DNA of 50,637 nucleotides from Halobacteriales archaeon (GCA_022450005.1 JAKURE010000004.1:1-50637); one strand, 5' to 3'. Positions 33,722-43,478 are shown, counted from the stretch's first letter. A program made the numbers and translations. The notes: generated by a model from the letters alone, not told the origin.

Positions 33722-36082
33722 ATGACAAATTCGATAGGATCTCGGATTCCTTCAAAATTAGGGGAAATTTTTGTCACTGGATCTGGTACTTTCGTCGATG
33801 ATATGGCGTTTCCCGGAATGCTCCATGCACGTTTCGTCCGTTGCCCACATCCACACGCAAAAATCGTTTCAATAGATACTTCGCATGCCCTTTCTATCCC
33901 CGGAGTTGAATTAGTTTGGACTTGGAAGGATCTATCACCTTATCTAAGCTCTAATCATTTTGGGCATGATATCCTCGATGAAGAACCCCTTGCTATCGAT
34001 CGAGCTCGTTATGTAGGTGATGAAGTTGCTATAGTTCTAGCCCAAGACGCTCATACAGCCCTCGAAGCATCTGAAGCCGTTAATATCACCTACGATCTCC
34101 TACCCTCAGTCACTAGCGTCGAAGACGCTCTTTCATCTACATCTCCGCTGCTACATCCCCGCCTAGATGAGGATCCTAGCTCTTCAGTCAAAGGAAATTT
34201 ATTACATTCCTTTTCAATTAAAACCGGGGATGTCCCGGCGGCTCTAAAATCTCCTCATGTTTCTGCATCCGGATCCTTCAAAACCAACCGAACTAGTCCA
34301 TCTGCACTCGAGCCCCATGGAGTCATAGCTAGCTACACACCCGGAAGGGAGCTTGCTATTCATTCTCCCAATCAAAAACCCCATTCGATGGTGACTAATT
34401 TAGAAACTATATTTGGGTTTGAACCCGGATTTATCACCTGGAATGTACCTGACATTGGGGGTTCTTTTGGTACTAAAGCAGAATTACTTTCTCATGAAAT
34501 TTGTGCCTCTGCACTTACACTCGCCACCCGTAAACCTGTAAAGATAATCCTCGATCGATTAGAAGAATTACAGACAGGAAGAGGTCGGCCAGAAGAACAT
34601 TTTAATGCGTGCTTAACCGCAGATAAAAATGGTAATTTTATATCACTCACGGTCGACATGATTCAAAACACTGGAGCATACGCTTCATACGGCATCCACA
34701 CCTCCGAAACACCCGGACTCCTTGCAGCCTGTCCGTATCTAATCGAACATCAAAACATATCTGGAAAAGTTGTCTATACAAATGTGGTACCCTCTGGGGC
34801 TGTTAGGGGGTTCGGCGATTCTCAATATACTTTCGTCAGAGAACAACTAGTTGATGCAATCTCTAGAAAACTCAATAGAGATCCCATCGATTTGAGATTG
34901 CAAAATATAGCCACGAAAGACCAAATGCCAGTTACAACGGCAACTGGCATTAAATGGAGAAACACGGATTTACCTTCTTGTATTACTGCAGTAAGAGATT
35001 CACTTTCTCTACCATCCGCTCCTCCTTCAAACAATAAACTTCGAGGTATAGGACTAGCCGTTTCTGTCAAACGAAATGGAAAAAAAGGTGCGAACTCTGA
35101 TTTCTCTAAAGCCACAGTTGAGGTCAATAACAAAGGCACGGTTTACATATACTCCGACGTTATCAGCGTTGGTCAGGGCACCGAGACTGGTCTTGCTCAA
35201 ATAACATCAGAAATTTTGGGAATTTCTCAAAAGAGAATAAAAGTTATAACTGGAAACACAGATACAATTGCAGATGGCCACGGAGTAGGCGCCGATAGAG
35301 GCACTGTATTCATTGGAAGTGCAACTGCAAAAGCCGCAGAAAATCTTCGAGAAAAAATTATCAAAATCGCATCTAATTTCTTACAAATAGAATCTAAATA
35401 TGTAACCCTTTCTTCTGATAGGATCTTCGATGCATCCAACCCTGACAATGGGATGGAATTCACAGAATTCGCTCGCCGCGCTAGATTCGACGATCCCTCT
35501 ACTAAATTAAATCAAAATGAAACTGGGGTGTCCCTGATAGGGCATGCAACTTTCGAAAGTTTAGAAGCACAAACCGTAGATCCTAAAACCAGGTTGGGGA
35601 ACGTTTCTCATACTTACACCCATTCTGCTGTCGGAGTAATTGTAGATGTAGACCTAGGTACTGGGGATATTGACATACTCGATATATGTGTTGCAGAGGA
35701 CTTGGGTTGTGTAATTAACCCCCTTTTAGTCGAGGGACAAATTCAAGGGTGTATCGGCCACGCAGCAGGGGACGTTTTTCTCGAGAACTTTACGTATGAT
35801 TCCCATGGACATCCCCACAATGGAACTCTAGTTGACTACCACCTTCCAACTACCATTGACGTCCCCTTGCTAACTAAAATGCATAAAATTGAATCTCCCG
35901 ATCCTGCCACTTCCCATGGGCAAAGAGGAGCTGGAGAAGGTGCATTATTACCATTCCCCGCCGCGATAGCAAATGCTATTCGTGATGCCACAGGTGTTCG
36001 TTTCAGAGAGCTACCACTCTCCCCTCAAAAAATTCTCCCCTCTCTCATAGACCATGGGTTTTCAATCCACGAAAAATCATAG
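33722..36082 (+). CDS. xanthine dehydrogenase-family molybdopterin-binding subunit (CoxL/XdhA-like)
   Basis: This is the large, molybdenum-cofactor-binding subunit of the xanthine oxidase / aldehyde or CO dehydrogenase superfamily. Residues about 1-120 form the aldehyde oxidase a/b hammerhead (GSGTFVDDMAFPGMLHARFVRCPHPHA, YVGDEVAIVLA). The rest is the Moco domain with SALEPHGVIASY, PDIGGSFGTKAEL, GAVRGFGDSQYTF and the C-terminal GQRGAGEGALLPFPAAIANA carrying the expected catalytic Glu. At 786 residues it is complete. The partner FAD and [2Fe-2S] subunits are not adjacent, so electron transfer partners must lie elsewhere. The substrate (hydroxylated N-heterocycle or aldehyde) is unknown. Confidence 0.92.
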   Translation: MTNSIGSRIPSKLGEIFVTGSGTFVDDMAFPGMLHARFVRCPHPHAKIVSIDTSHALSIPGVELVWTWKDLSPYLSSNHFGHDILDEEPLAIDRARYVGDEVAIVLAQDAHTALEASEAVNITYDLLPSVTSVEDALSSTSPLLHPRLDEDPSSSVKGNLLHSFSIKTGDVPAALKSPHVSASGSFKTNRTSPSALEPHGVIASYTPGRELAIHSPNQKPHSMVTNLETIFGFEPGFITWNVPDIGGSFGTKAELLSHEICASALTLATRKPVKIILDRLEELQTGRGRPEEHFNACLTADKNGNFISLTVDMIQNTGAYASYGIHTSETPGLLAACPYLIEHQNISGKVVYTNVVPSGAVRGFGDSQYTFVREQLVDAISRKLNRDPIDLRLQNIATKDQMPVTTATGIKWRNTDLPSCITAVRDSLSLPSAPPSNNKLRGIGLAVSVKRNGKKGANSDFSKATVEVNNKGTVYIYSDVISVGQGTETGLAQITSEILGISQKRIKVITGNTDTIADGHGVGADRGTVFIGSATAKAAENLREKIIKIASNFLQIESKYVTLSSDRIFDASNPDNGMEFTEFARRARFDDPSTKLNQNETGVSLIGHATFESLEAQTVDPKTRLGNVSHTYTHSAVGVIVDVDLGTGDIDILDICVAEDLGCVINPLLVEGQIQGCIGHAAGDVFLENFTYDSHGHPHNGTLVDYHLPTTIDVPLLTKMHKIESPDPATSHGQRGAGEGALLPFPAAIANAIRDATGVRFRELPLSPQKILPSLIDHGFSIHEKS

Positions 36083-36097
36083 TTCACCGCTTTAATT

Positions 36098-37831
36098 TTA
36101 CTCCACCACATGAAGAGACAAAAACGATTCCTTATCTGATTCATGATAGATAGTATTGGTGGCAATCTGCATATCTCCCATTGCTGCATCACATGGGTGA
36201 ATTTCAGTATTTGAATTCCTATCCCATCTTGGGAAACTACTCGAAGAAATTTCCAATCTAATTCTATGACCTGGCTTAAATGTATGGGCAACATGCCACA
36301 AATCTACAGAGATCTCATACACATCTCCTGGTTGCATGAATGTAGCTTCTTCCATTGAATCTCTATATCTAGCTCTCAAAATACCCTCTGTAACATTTCC
36401 ACAGTATCCATTTGGTTCCACGTCTACTAGTTTAGCTGTGAAATCCGTGTCCACTGCTGAACTTGATATGAATAACTTTGCCTCAACAGGACCTGCTATC
36501 GTAACCGCCCTATCCAAACGAGGTGTTGTGTATACTAACACATCTTCTCTTTCTTCAATCACCGACTGATCTTTTACCCCTGCCTCTTGCACCTCCGGCA
36601 TTTGAATTCGACCACCCATGGTTGGAACTGGATCAAGTGGATCATACTGGTAACTATCTGGACATTGTATATCTGGGGTATCCAACAACAATGTCCCATT
36701 CCCAAACCTCGTATTTGCCTGTCCCGCACTATGCAAATAATATTTAACATCTCTGCCCTCCGGAGGCCACGCATCCGCGTTGGTCCACTCTCTAGACCCT
36801 ATATCAAAATAACGAACAAGAGGCAGTTCTTTGAGTTTCTCAGTTTCTCCTTTCAACCACGCGTCGAACCACGAAAATATAAATGGTCCAACAAAACCTG
36901 CAGCGCTGGACGCTATAGGTCCAAATACTTTATCCCCGACCCTATCATTCGCATATCCCATATATGATTCATGGGCCCATGGTCCAATTAACAATCTTTG
37001 TTCATTTTTCGGAATATCCTTTCCACTTTCTTGCAAAGCGTTGTACATATCCATATGACCTCTAGAAAAGAGATCTTGCCACCCTGTTATATCCAAAGTT
37101 GGGGCGGATACGGCAGATGCTTTCTGCGTTGCATCAATAGATTTCCAATACTCATCATAGGTTGGATGATCCAACCAATCTTGATAGTAACTCACTAATT
37201 CTCTTTCCAATCCTGGAGCCTTTCTGTGTGGCAAATAAGACATACTTTCTTGCAAATGAGCGGCCGCATAGGTCAGATGTTTTTTTGCTATTTCTCTCTT
37301 ACTTTCCTCCAACCCTGACACAGCCCCTAAAGCTAATTTTATTGCCCATCTGTGGTTAAATCCCAATTCAAATGCTCCACCTGTGTATGTCCAACCTTGA
37401 TGATAATTAGCCCCTGTTAGATATGCAACAGCGGCTTCCAAATGAGGTGGATTTGAAACAACAGCCTGCCTGACAGTAACGCCGAGATATGAATTTCCAT
37501 ATCTCCCTACTTTCCCATTACCCCATTCTTGTTTGGCAACCCACTCAACCGAATCATACCCATCATCAGCTTCGGTATAAAACGGAACAAATTCTCCATC
37601 TGATGTAAATCTCCCCCTGGTATCTTGAACAACAATTACATAACCGCGCTCTGGTCCTTGGATGGGATTTACCATCGGGGCCCCTGTGGACTGAGCACTA
37701 GATTTATTGTATGGAATGCGTGTTAGCAGCGCTGGGTATTCTCCATCTTCACTAGGTCGATAGATATCTGCTCTAAGAATAACCCCATCTCTCATGGGCA
37801 TCGGCACATCACGTTCTACATAAAATTGCAT
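36098..37831 (-). CDS. CocE/NonD family hydrolase (X-Pro dipeptidyl-peptidase-like)
   Basis: The 577-residue serine hydrolase has the N-terminal PMRDGVILRADIYRP typical of the CocE/NonD family, the oxyanion Tyr region YNKS, the nucleophile elbow GRYGNSYLGVTVRQA (Ser about residue 113), the acid region DITGWQDLF, the His near GPWAHESYM and a C-terminal jelly-roll (VDVEPNGYCGNVTEGILRARYR, FKPGHRIRLEISSSSFPRWDRN). Members cleave esters or amides, such as cocaine esterase and glutaryl-7-ACA acylase. No signal peptide is visible, so it is probably cytosolic. It stands first in a minus-strand block of catabolic-type genes. Confidence 0.93.
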   Translation of the reverse strand: MQFYVERDVPMPMRDGVILRADIYRPSEDGEYPALLTRIPYNKSSAQSTGAPMVNPIQGPERGYVIVVQDTRGRFTSDGEFVPFYTEADDGYDSVEWVAKQEWGNGKVGRYGNSYLGVTVRQAVVSNPPHLEAAVAYLTGANYHQGWTYTGGAFELGFNHRWAIKLALGAVSGLEESKREIAKKHLTYAAAHLQESMSYLPHRKAPGLERELVSYYQDWLDHPTYDEYWKSIDATQKASAVSAPTLDITGWQDLFSRGHMDMYNALQESGKDIPKNEQRLLIGPWAHESYMGYANDRVGDKVFGPIASSAAGFVGPFIFSWFDAWLKGETEKLKELPLVRYFDIGSREWTNADAWPPEGRDVKYYLHSAGQANTRFGNGTLLLDTPDIQCPDSYQYDPLDPVPTMGGRIQMPEVQEAGVKDQSVIEEREDVLVYTTPRLDRAVTIAGPVEAKLFISSSAVDTDFTAKLVDVEPNGYCGNVTEGILRARYRDSMEEATFMQPGDVYEISVDLWHVAHTFKPGHRIRLEISSSSFPRWDRNSNTEIHPCDAAMGDMQIATNTIYHESDKESFLSLHVVE

Positions 37832-37872
37832 ATCGTGAAAAAGACCTTCTCGAGTCTTATACTTGTATATGC

Positions 37873-38859
37873 CTACTTAAGCAGCGGGAGAACTTCTTCC
37901 CCTATCAAATCCATACAATAATCATAATCGTGCAATCTAAAACGAAGGTCAAAGACAATATGATCAACTCCAGCTTCAATAAATTTTCCCACCTCTTGCG
38001 CAATGTCTTCTGGTGTTCCTGCCATAATTACCCCTTCCAAGTCCTCTAGATTCTCGAATTTTCCTGATTTTGGTTTGAGCCACCATCTCTGATTATTTGC
38101 AGCATTTAGCAACCCTTCTACATTCACGGGCTCTAAAGCCTTCTCACGTGTCGTATCTGGACTGGTAGGAGGAACCACCCCTACCGTTGGCATATCCTTT
38201 CCACTCTCTTCTGATAATTCTCTCAATTGGCGCATTCTCACTCTAAATGTAGGAATGGTGATTCTCCCCGGAAACCACCCGTCACAATATTCAACCGCCC
38301 TTCTCGCAGATGCCGGTGTGGACCCCCCATACCAAATAGGTATCTCCCTCTTTGGTCTTGGGGCAATTCCCAATCCTTCTACTGGAAACAATCTTCCATC
38401 ATAGGTTATTTCATCATTTCCCCATGCCAATCTCATAATTTCAACCGCTTCTCTCACAGCATCAACTCTATCATCTAAACCCAATCCTACTAGCTCGAAT
38501 TCATCTTTAAACAATGTCGCACCTGCTCCCATTCCTGCAATAACTCTCCCTTCAGATAACCAATCCAAACTAGCAAATAAATGTGCCATATACAATGGAT
38601 GTCTCCACGGAACTGCAACGGCAGTTCCCAATTTTAATTTTTTAGTTGCAGCTGCCAACCCTGCTAATACAACAAAAGGTTCCACCATTGTGGCACTTGA
38701 TCCTTCAAACCCATGCCCATGAAACCGTAAGAAATGATCTCTAACCCACACAGAATCAAATTCTAGTTCTTCTGCTCTTTTTGCCCCTTCTATCAGCGAC
38801 GAAGCAGACGCATGCTCTCCAAAATGTGGTAACAATAATCCATAACTAACTTTTCCCAT
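37873..38859 (-). CDS. LLM-class flavin/F420-dependent oxidoreductase
   Basis: The luciferase-like TIM-barrel protein (328 residues) shows YGLLLPHFGEHAS at its start, EFDSVWVRDHFLRF, LKLGTAVAVPWRHPLYMAHLFASLDWLSEGRVIAGMGAG and PIWYGGSTPASARRAVEYCDGWFPG, all typical of LLM-class enzymes. Whether it binds FMN or F420 cannot be settled; archaeal F420 use makes the latter possible. A gtatac box about 24 nt before the ATG suggests its own promoter. Neighbours imply a role in breakdown of an organic substrate. Confidence 0.92.
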   Translation of the reverse strand: MGKVSYGLLLPHFGEHASASSLIEGAKRAEELEFDSVWVRDHFLRFHGHGFEGSSATMVEPFVVLAGLAAATKKLKLGTAVAVPWRHPLYMAHLFASLDWLSEGRVIAGMGAGATLFKDEFELVGLGLDDRVDAVREAVEIMRLAWGNDEITYDGRLFPVEGLGIAPRPKREIPIWYGGSTPASARRAVEYCDGWFPGRITIPTFRVRMRQLRELSEESGKDMPTVGVVPPTSPDTTREKALEPVNVEGLLNAANNQRWWLKPKSGKFENLEDLEGVIMAGTPEDIAQEVGKFIEAGVDHIVFDLRFRLHDYDYCMDLIGEEVLPLLK

Positions 38860-38904
38860 GTCTAACTATTTGACGACTTGTATACCTATTTCTTTGCTTT
38901 GTGC

Positions 38905-39261
38905 TCACACATCTAGATATACTGTTTGCTCTTCAACCACGATTTTGTATGTTGGAATCCTTATATCTGGATCCCCTGCATGCTCCCCGGTTTTAATATC
39001 ATATGCCCATCCATGCCAAGGACATATTACTACATAATCCTCTGTGAAATATTCCTCTGGAAGTTTTCCAAGAGGAGGGACGTCTCCTCCTACTCTTTTT
39101 CTTATATCTCCTGTACACACCGGGCCCCTTTGATGGCAACAAGAGTTAAGCAGTGCATAAAATTCCCCATCTATGTTAAATATCCCCACTTCGACACCTT
39201 TCACTTTAACCACTTTACCCTCTCCGTGCTCTACTTCTTCTACTTTACAAACCTCAATCAT
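38905..39261 (-). CDS. Rieske [2Fe-2S] ferredoxin
   Basis: The 118-residue protein has the two Rieske ligand pairs: CCH in LLNSCCHQRGPVC and CPWH in VVICPWHGWAYDIKTGEHAG. It is of ferredoxin size, without an oxygenase catalytic domain, so it should carry electrons to a partner. An insertion of about 25 residues (DIRKRVGGDVPPLGKLPEEYFTED) between the two motifs is longer than in simple BphF-type ferredoxins. It overlaps the amidohydrolase stop by 4 nt (ATGA), implying co-translation. Confidence 0.92.
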   Translation of the reverse strand: MIEVCKVEEVEHGEGKVVKVKGVEVGIFNIDGEFYALLNSCCHQRGPVCTGDIRKRVGGDVPPLGKLPEEYFTEDYVVICPWHGWAYDIKTGEHAGDPDIRIPTYKIVVEEQTVYLDV

Positions 39262-40334
39262 ACTCCAAAGACCTCCTCTGCATTTTTCCCTAGTATCCCC
39301 TCCTTTTCCTCCTCTGTTAAAAACGCCAGTTCATTTATCGCACTTGGATCATCAAAATCTTCGTGAGGATAATCCGACGCATACATAAGACGATCCGGAC
39401 CCCCAATCATTTCGATAACATATTGTAGATATTTCTTATCTGGAACTATTTCCATCGGTTGAGTTCCATAATAAAATTCTTTCATATATTCTGAAGGGCG
39501 TTTTCTCATTAAGACAGCCTCATCTTGCATTCTAAGATATTCCATGTCCATCCGATACATCATCATTGGTATCCAAAACAAACCAGTTTCTTGAAATACA
39601 AAATCTAGTTTAGGGAACTTCTCAGGAACTCCTTGGGAAACAACGTTCGCGATAGTTGTCATATTGTCAAATAAAAATCCTAGTGCATGCGTCTCCATTA
39701 TTGTTGTAAAACCCGATAACCACCCAAAGTTATCTAGAGTCGCACTTCCACCGTGGTACAACACAGGCAAATCTGCACGTTGACACGCATCGTAGATCGG
39801 ATCGTATTTCCTGTGTCCCATTGGAGGTTCAATCCGCGCTGTTAGCACACAAGCACCAATAATTGCTTTTTCACTAGCGTAGTCATCTATGAGTTCTGCG
39901 GCCTTCACCGGATCATTATATGGGACTGGAATTGACATATACATGCCCTCATCCGCATCCGCTATTTTATCAAGCATGTACTGTATATATGCCTCCGCAA
40001 ATTTCGTCTGGCGCTTGTCTTCCTCTAACATAGCAAATGTGAGAATTTGTTCAGACAATAACAATATTTTGTCAAATGACATTTCTTCCATTAGCTGCAC
40101 AACTCCCTCCTTTGTATTGAAATCCACATCCCGCCTCTTAATACTAGGATAATTAAATCCATCTGGTCTCGATAGGCTCGGCCAAAATGATATGGGAACG
40201 CTCCTGTTGGCTGTACTCCCATACTCAAATTTTAATTTCCACGGGTCATCATCATCAATATAATCCACTATATCATACAACGTCTCTACGTAGTGGGCAT
40301 CCGTATCAAAAATGGTCTTTCCACCTATTGCCAT
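39258..40334 (-). CDS. amidohydrolase family protein (Amidohydrolase_2/ACMSD-like)
   Basis: The 358-residue TIM-barrel metalloenzyme starts with IFDTDAHYVET, carries LPVLYHGGSATLDNFGW around the middle His, and ends with LMYASDYPHEDFDDPSAI, containing the conserved metal-binding SDYPH of amidohydrolase_2 proteins. Relatives are decarboxylases or hydrolases of aromatic-ring fragments. The ATGA overlap with the Rieske gene is unusual pairing. A TATA-like aaatataag at 40361-40369 lies about 31 nt upstream, so it and the Rieske gene form a small operon. Confidence 0.92.
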   Translation of the reverse strand: MAIGGKTIFDTDAHYVETLYDIVDYIDDDDPWKLKFEYGSTANRSVPISFWPSLSRPDGFNYPSIKRRDVDFNTKEGVVQLMEEMSFDKILLLSEQILTFAMLEEDKRQTKFAEAYIQYMLDKIADADEGMYMSIPVPYNDPVKAAELIDDYASEKAIIGACVLTARIEPPMGHRKYDPIYDACQRADLPVLYHGGSATLDNFGWLSGFTTIMETHALGFLFDNMTTIANVVSQGVPEKFPKLDFVFQETGLFWIPMMMYRMDMEYLRMQDEAVLMRKRPSEYMKEFYYGTQPMEIVPDKKYLQYVIEMIGGPDRLMYASDYPHEDFDDPSAINELAFLTEEEKEGILGKNAEEVFGV

Positions 40335-40360
40335 ACCGATCTATTGGATCTTGAAATACC

Positions 40361-40369
40361 AAATATAAG
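40361..40369 (-). promoter_or_regulatory. TATA-like box for amidohydrolase-Rieske operon
   Basis: Read on the minus strand it is cttatattt, centred about 31 nt from the amidohydrolase ATG at 40334. It probably starts the two-gene transcript. Confidence 0.4.
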
Positions 40370-40427
40370 TCGATTCAGTCATCCAGGAAGATTGGCCATT
40401 TCTTGGATACAATATACTATTTCTATA

Positions 40428-42119
40428 TCAATCTGAAAATTTAACATGTATCACCGCAGGTTTCCCATTCTCAGTCGCTTCTATTGCTCCCCTCAGTGCA
40501 GCTTCCAACCGATCTAATTCAACAACCGATTCAGTGTGACTACCCACAATTTGCGACGGGGCTGTAAAGTCAATCGGGTGATTAAATCTACTCTCTGGAA
40601 TCCCATCTTGAACAGCTATCCCTTCGGGATGAGTCCTCTTAGTTGAACCTCTAACCGCATTCCATCCTTCATTATCATACACCACTGTCAGGGTAGGCAC
40701 TTTCCTCTCTGCGGATAGCCACGCCGTAACTGAAGGATGTGTGAAAAGATATGCACCATCTCCTACCAAACACCAAGTTTCTCTATCTGGAAATGCCATC
40801 TTAGCCCCCACTGCAGCTCCCCCTGCAAACCCAAGCCCAGCTCCATATTTTGCAATATAACTCCCCGGATCGACCAACTCTAAATTATTTAGTATCCCTC
40901 CTGTGCTAGTGGTCGCATCAGTTACCACCATCGCATTTTTATCCTTTACCCGATTTATGACTGCAGAAATAGTTGCAGAATTTAATTTGTTATCCTTAAT
41001 TTGTTTATTAACACTTACTTTTAGGTTTTCTCTTTTTTCCGCACTGAAATTTTCCCAAAACAGACGTCCACTTTCACCATCTATTGGGTCTAACTTTTCA
41101 GATACTAATTTTAGTGTCTTAATGGGATCTGCCGCTATCACCATGTCTACATCAAAATCCCAATGTGGGTATGTATGCTTCAGTGGATTATTTTCAATTT
41201 GAATTATTGGAATATTTTCCGCAGGGGCTGAAATAGAGGGGACCCATGGTACATCTGTCTCGGCTAATATTATTAAATCAGCATGATCAAATACATTACC
41301 TGGAACGAAACCCACATGTTGCGGATGATTTCGTGGAAAATTCAATACACATGGCGCATGCTCAACTACCCCTGCCCCTGAAACTTCAACAAATTCTATC
41401 AACGCAGAAACGTTTTCATTTACGGGAGGCTTTCCCATTCGACTGGTAATTATCACCGGACGCTCCGCCGATTCAACAAGCAAAGAAATATCTTTAACCG
41501 CCTTTTCGTCCGCACCCGTCGTTCTAATTGAAATTGGACCTTTGGAATCCAATGAACATTTTACTTCTAATGCTTCTCTTGCAGCTGTCAAATAGACTGG
41601 ACCTGCTGGAGGTCCTTTGGATAACGAAACCGCACGTCTGATCATAGAAACTGGATTCGCAGGGGGTCTATATTCTGTCACCCACCTGCAGTACTCCCTC
41701 ACGATATCTGATTGTTGAAAAGTATCCTGTAGGTAGTGTACCACATGATCCCTTGACCCAACATGACCCATGTCGGTTACTGGGGCCAACCCCGATATTA
41801 TTACCACTGGGATATTCGACCGGTGGGCATTATGCATTGCTGCACCTAGATTTTGAGTTCCTACATCCACATGAACCAAAACTGCCTGAGGTTTCCCAGT
41901 CGCAGCAGCATATCCATGCGCAGCACTAAGTGCAACAAATTCATGGGGGCAAACAACAACTTCTGGCATCTTTCCATCCTCTCTTCTGATCTTTGCAGCC
42001 GCTTCTATCAATGGAGTATGATCCGTACCATAATTGGCAAATAAATACTCTACACCCTGGAGAGACAATGAACGAAGAATGGCTTCTGCAGCAGTAATTT
42101 TCTCTTTTTTGGAGCTCAT
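40428..42119 (-). CDS. thiamine diphosphate-dependent enzyme (acetolactate synthase / benzoylformate decarboxylase-like)
   Basis: The 563-residue protein has the three-domain ThDP architecture: N-terminal pyrimidine-binding domain with the catalytic Glu in VVVCPHEFVALSAAHGYA, a central domain, and a C-terminal pyrophosphate domain with the GDGAYLFTHPSVTAW-25-NEGWNA motif. It is annotated in relatives as a thiamine pyrophosphate-requiring protein. True acetolactate synthase is less likely given the absent ilvN and ilvC and the catabolic neighbours; a decarboxylase or lyase on a 2-oxo acid is plausible. Confidence 0.9.
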   Translation of the reverse strand: MSSKKEKITAAEAILRSLSLQGVEYLFANYGTDHTPLIEAAAKIRREDGKMPEVVVCPHEFVALSAAHGYAAATGKPQAVLVHVDVGTQNLGAAMHNAHRSNIPVVIISGLAPVTDMGHVGSRDHVVHYLQDTFQQSDIVREYCRWVTEYRPPANPVSMIRRAVSLSKGPPAGPVYLTAAREALEVKCSLDSKGPISIRTTGADEKAVKDISLLVESAERPVIITSRMGKPPVNENVSALIEFVEVSGAGVVEHAPCVLNFPRNHPQHVGFVPGNVFDHADLIILAETDVPWVPSISAPAENIPIIQIENNPLKHTYPHWDFDVDMVIAADPIKTLKLVSEKLDPIDGESGRLFWENFSAEKRENLKVSVNKQIKDNKLNSATISAVINRVKDKNAMVVTDATTSTGGILNNLELVDPGSYIAKYGAGLGFAGGAAVGAKMAFPDRETWCLVGDGAYLFTHPSVTAWLSAERKVPTLTVVYDNEGWNAVRGSTKRTHPEGIAVQDGIPESRFNHPIDFTAPSQIVGSHTESVVELDRLEAALRGAIEATENGKPAVIHVKFSD

Positions 42120-42150
42120 CTTTGACTATATTAGTATCTTCATTCGTTTA

Positions 42151-42795
42151 TCACTTCTGCGACATCGATCCTCCGATCTCATCAGGATATTTTTGGGATT
42201 CCTCTTTAGTTTTCCGTGCAACAAGCGACGCCACCGCCATCGATCCCCTTTCCACTCTTCGAATTCCCTCCTTATAATATAAGACTGTTAGTTCTCTGAA
42301 ATGGTTCAGCAGCTCGTTTGATTTAAATCGATATTTATCTTTACTTGGCCCCCTTTCCATTCGATCTTCTGTTCTAATGTGATGCTCATATATGATCATC
42401 CCCCCCGGTTTCAGTGATTTCTTAATTGTTTGAATCATATCCTTTTCACAAAAAAAGAAGTCAACTATGATCACATCATATTCCTCCTCGACGAACTCAA
42501 ATTCCTCAATATCTGCCAATATCCAATTAACATTTACTCCCGCATTTTCCCCTCGCTCCTTTGCCCTTGACAAAGCAATAGTAGAAACATCTATTGCATC
42601 CACCTCGTAACCCCTCTCTGCTAAATACACGGCATTCCTCCCATTTCCACAAGCCACTTCCAAACAACGTTTCCCGATCCCTTCTGTCCCTTCTACTGCT
42701 ATCTTTATTAGAGAAGACGCTTCACTCCTCGGACGATACTCTCCCGACAAGTATCTTTCATCCCATTTAGCACCTTGATCACTTTTATTTGTCAT
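42151..42795 (-). CDS. class I SAM-dependent methyltransferase
   Basis: The Rossmann methyltransferase has motif I CLEVACGNGRNAVYLAERGYEVDAID, an acidic post-I residue, VDFFFCEKD and LKPGGMIIYEHHI. It is close to the TehB / thiol methyltransferase group of small methyltransferases, acting on a small molecule. The ORF track starts at 42822, but [20 protein letters not shown] at 42795 fits better. That start overlaps the end of the upstream FMN reductase gene by 11 nt, so the two are probably co-transcribed. Confidence 0.87.
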   Translation of the reverse strand: MTNKSDQGAKWDERYLSGEYRPRSEASSLIKIAVEGTEGIGKRCLEVACGNGRNAVYLAERGYEVDAIDVSTIALSRAKERGENAGVNVNWILADIEEFEFVEEEYDVIIVDFFFCEKDMIQTIKKSLKPGGMIIYEHHIRTEDRMERGPSKDKYRFKSNELLNHFRELTVLYYKEGIRRVERGSMAVASLVARKTKEESQKYPDEIGGSMSQK

Positions 42796-43375
42796 TTCTT
42801 GCCATTCTTTCCCATAAACCAATTGTTTCTTGTACCATCCCTTCTACTCTACTTTTCACCTCCGGATTCTCCAAGTCAAAACCCTCGCCCCCAAAATCAG
42901 GCTCTACCGCGAAGACGCTCGTATTAGCAACTTCTACCCCTAGATATACAAAAATTGGCCTCAATTGAGAATCAATTACTAAATTATGTTGTCTATTCCG
43001 TCCAGACATCACAATACCTGCAACTCTTTTTTTCTTTTTGAATTCTTGCCATGGTGTGTGATCAATAAGATTCTTAAGTGCCCCTGAAATTCCTAAAAAA
43101 TACACCGGAGAACCAATGAAATAAATATCTGCATCAAGATACTTCTTTACAGTCTCCTTAGTCAAATCATTCCATTCATTTTGATCTTTACTCCTGAAAA
43201 CTGGCAGTTCTATACTCCCTAGATCTATATTCTCATATTGTAAATTTTTACTTTCTAACACTTCCCCCACATACTCCATCAACGCCCTAACTCTAGATGG
43301 CTCCCTTCGACTCCCACAAATCACTGCGATGTTAGCTGGGTTAGTAGATTCCATACTAGCGATATATGGTTTCAT
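42785..43375 (-). CDS. NADPH-dependent FMN reductase family protein
   Basis: This flavodoxin-fold reductase contains [22 protein letters not shown] (phosphate-binding loop), [30 protein letters not shown] and a late acidic region. It reduces FMN or quinones and could feed reduced flavin to the flavin-dependent enzymes upstream. The ORF track begins at 43507, but the N-terminus there is not family-like. The ATG at 43375 (MKPYIASME) follows an aaaatatgaag box by about 25 nt, giving 196 residues. Confidence 0.88.
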   Translation of the reverse strand: MKPYIASMESTNPANIAVICGSRREPSRVRALMEYVGEVLESKNLQYENIDLGSIELPVFRSKDQNEWNDLTKETVKKYLDADIYFIGSPVYFLGISGALKNLIDHTPWQEFKKKKRVAGIVMSGRNRQHNLVIDSQLRPIFVYLGVEVANTSVFAVEPDFGGEGFDLENPEVKSRVEGMVQETIGLWERMARNDK

Positions 43376-43478
43376 CCCTTTTACCTCTTCTTCATATTTT
43401 TTGTCAATCCAGAACAGTAATCTTTTCACCCATTCGAAGAAGATTTCTTTCACAGATACCCATATAAAGTATATAATC

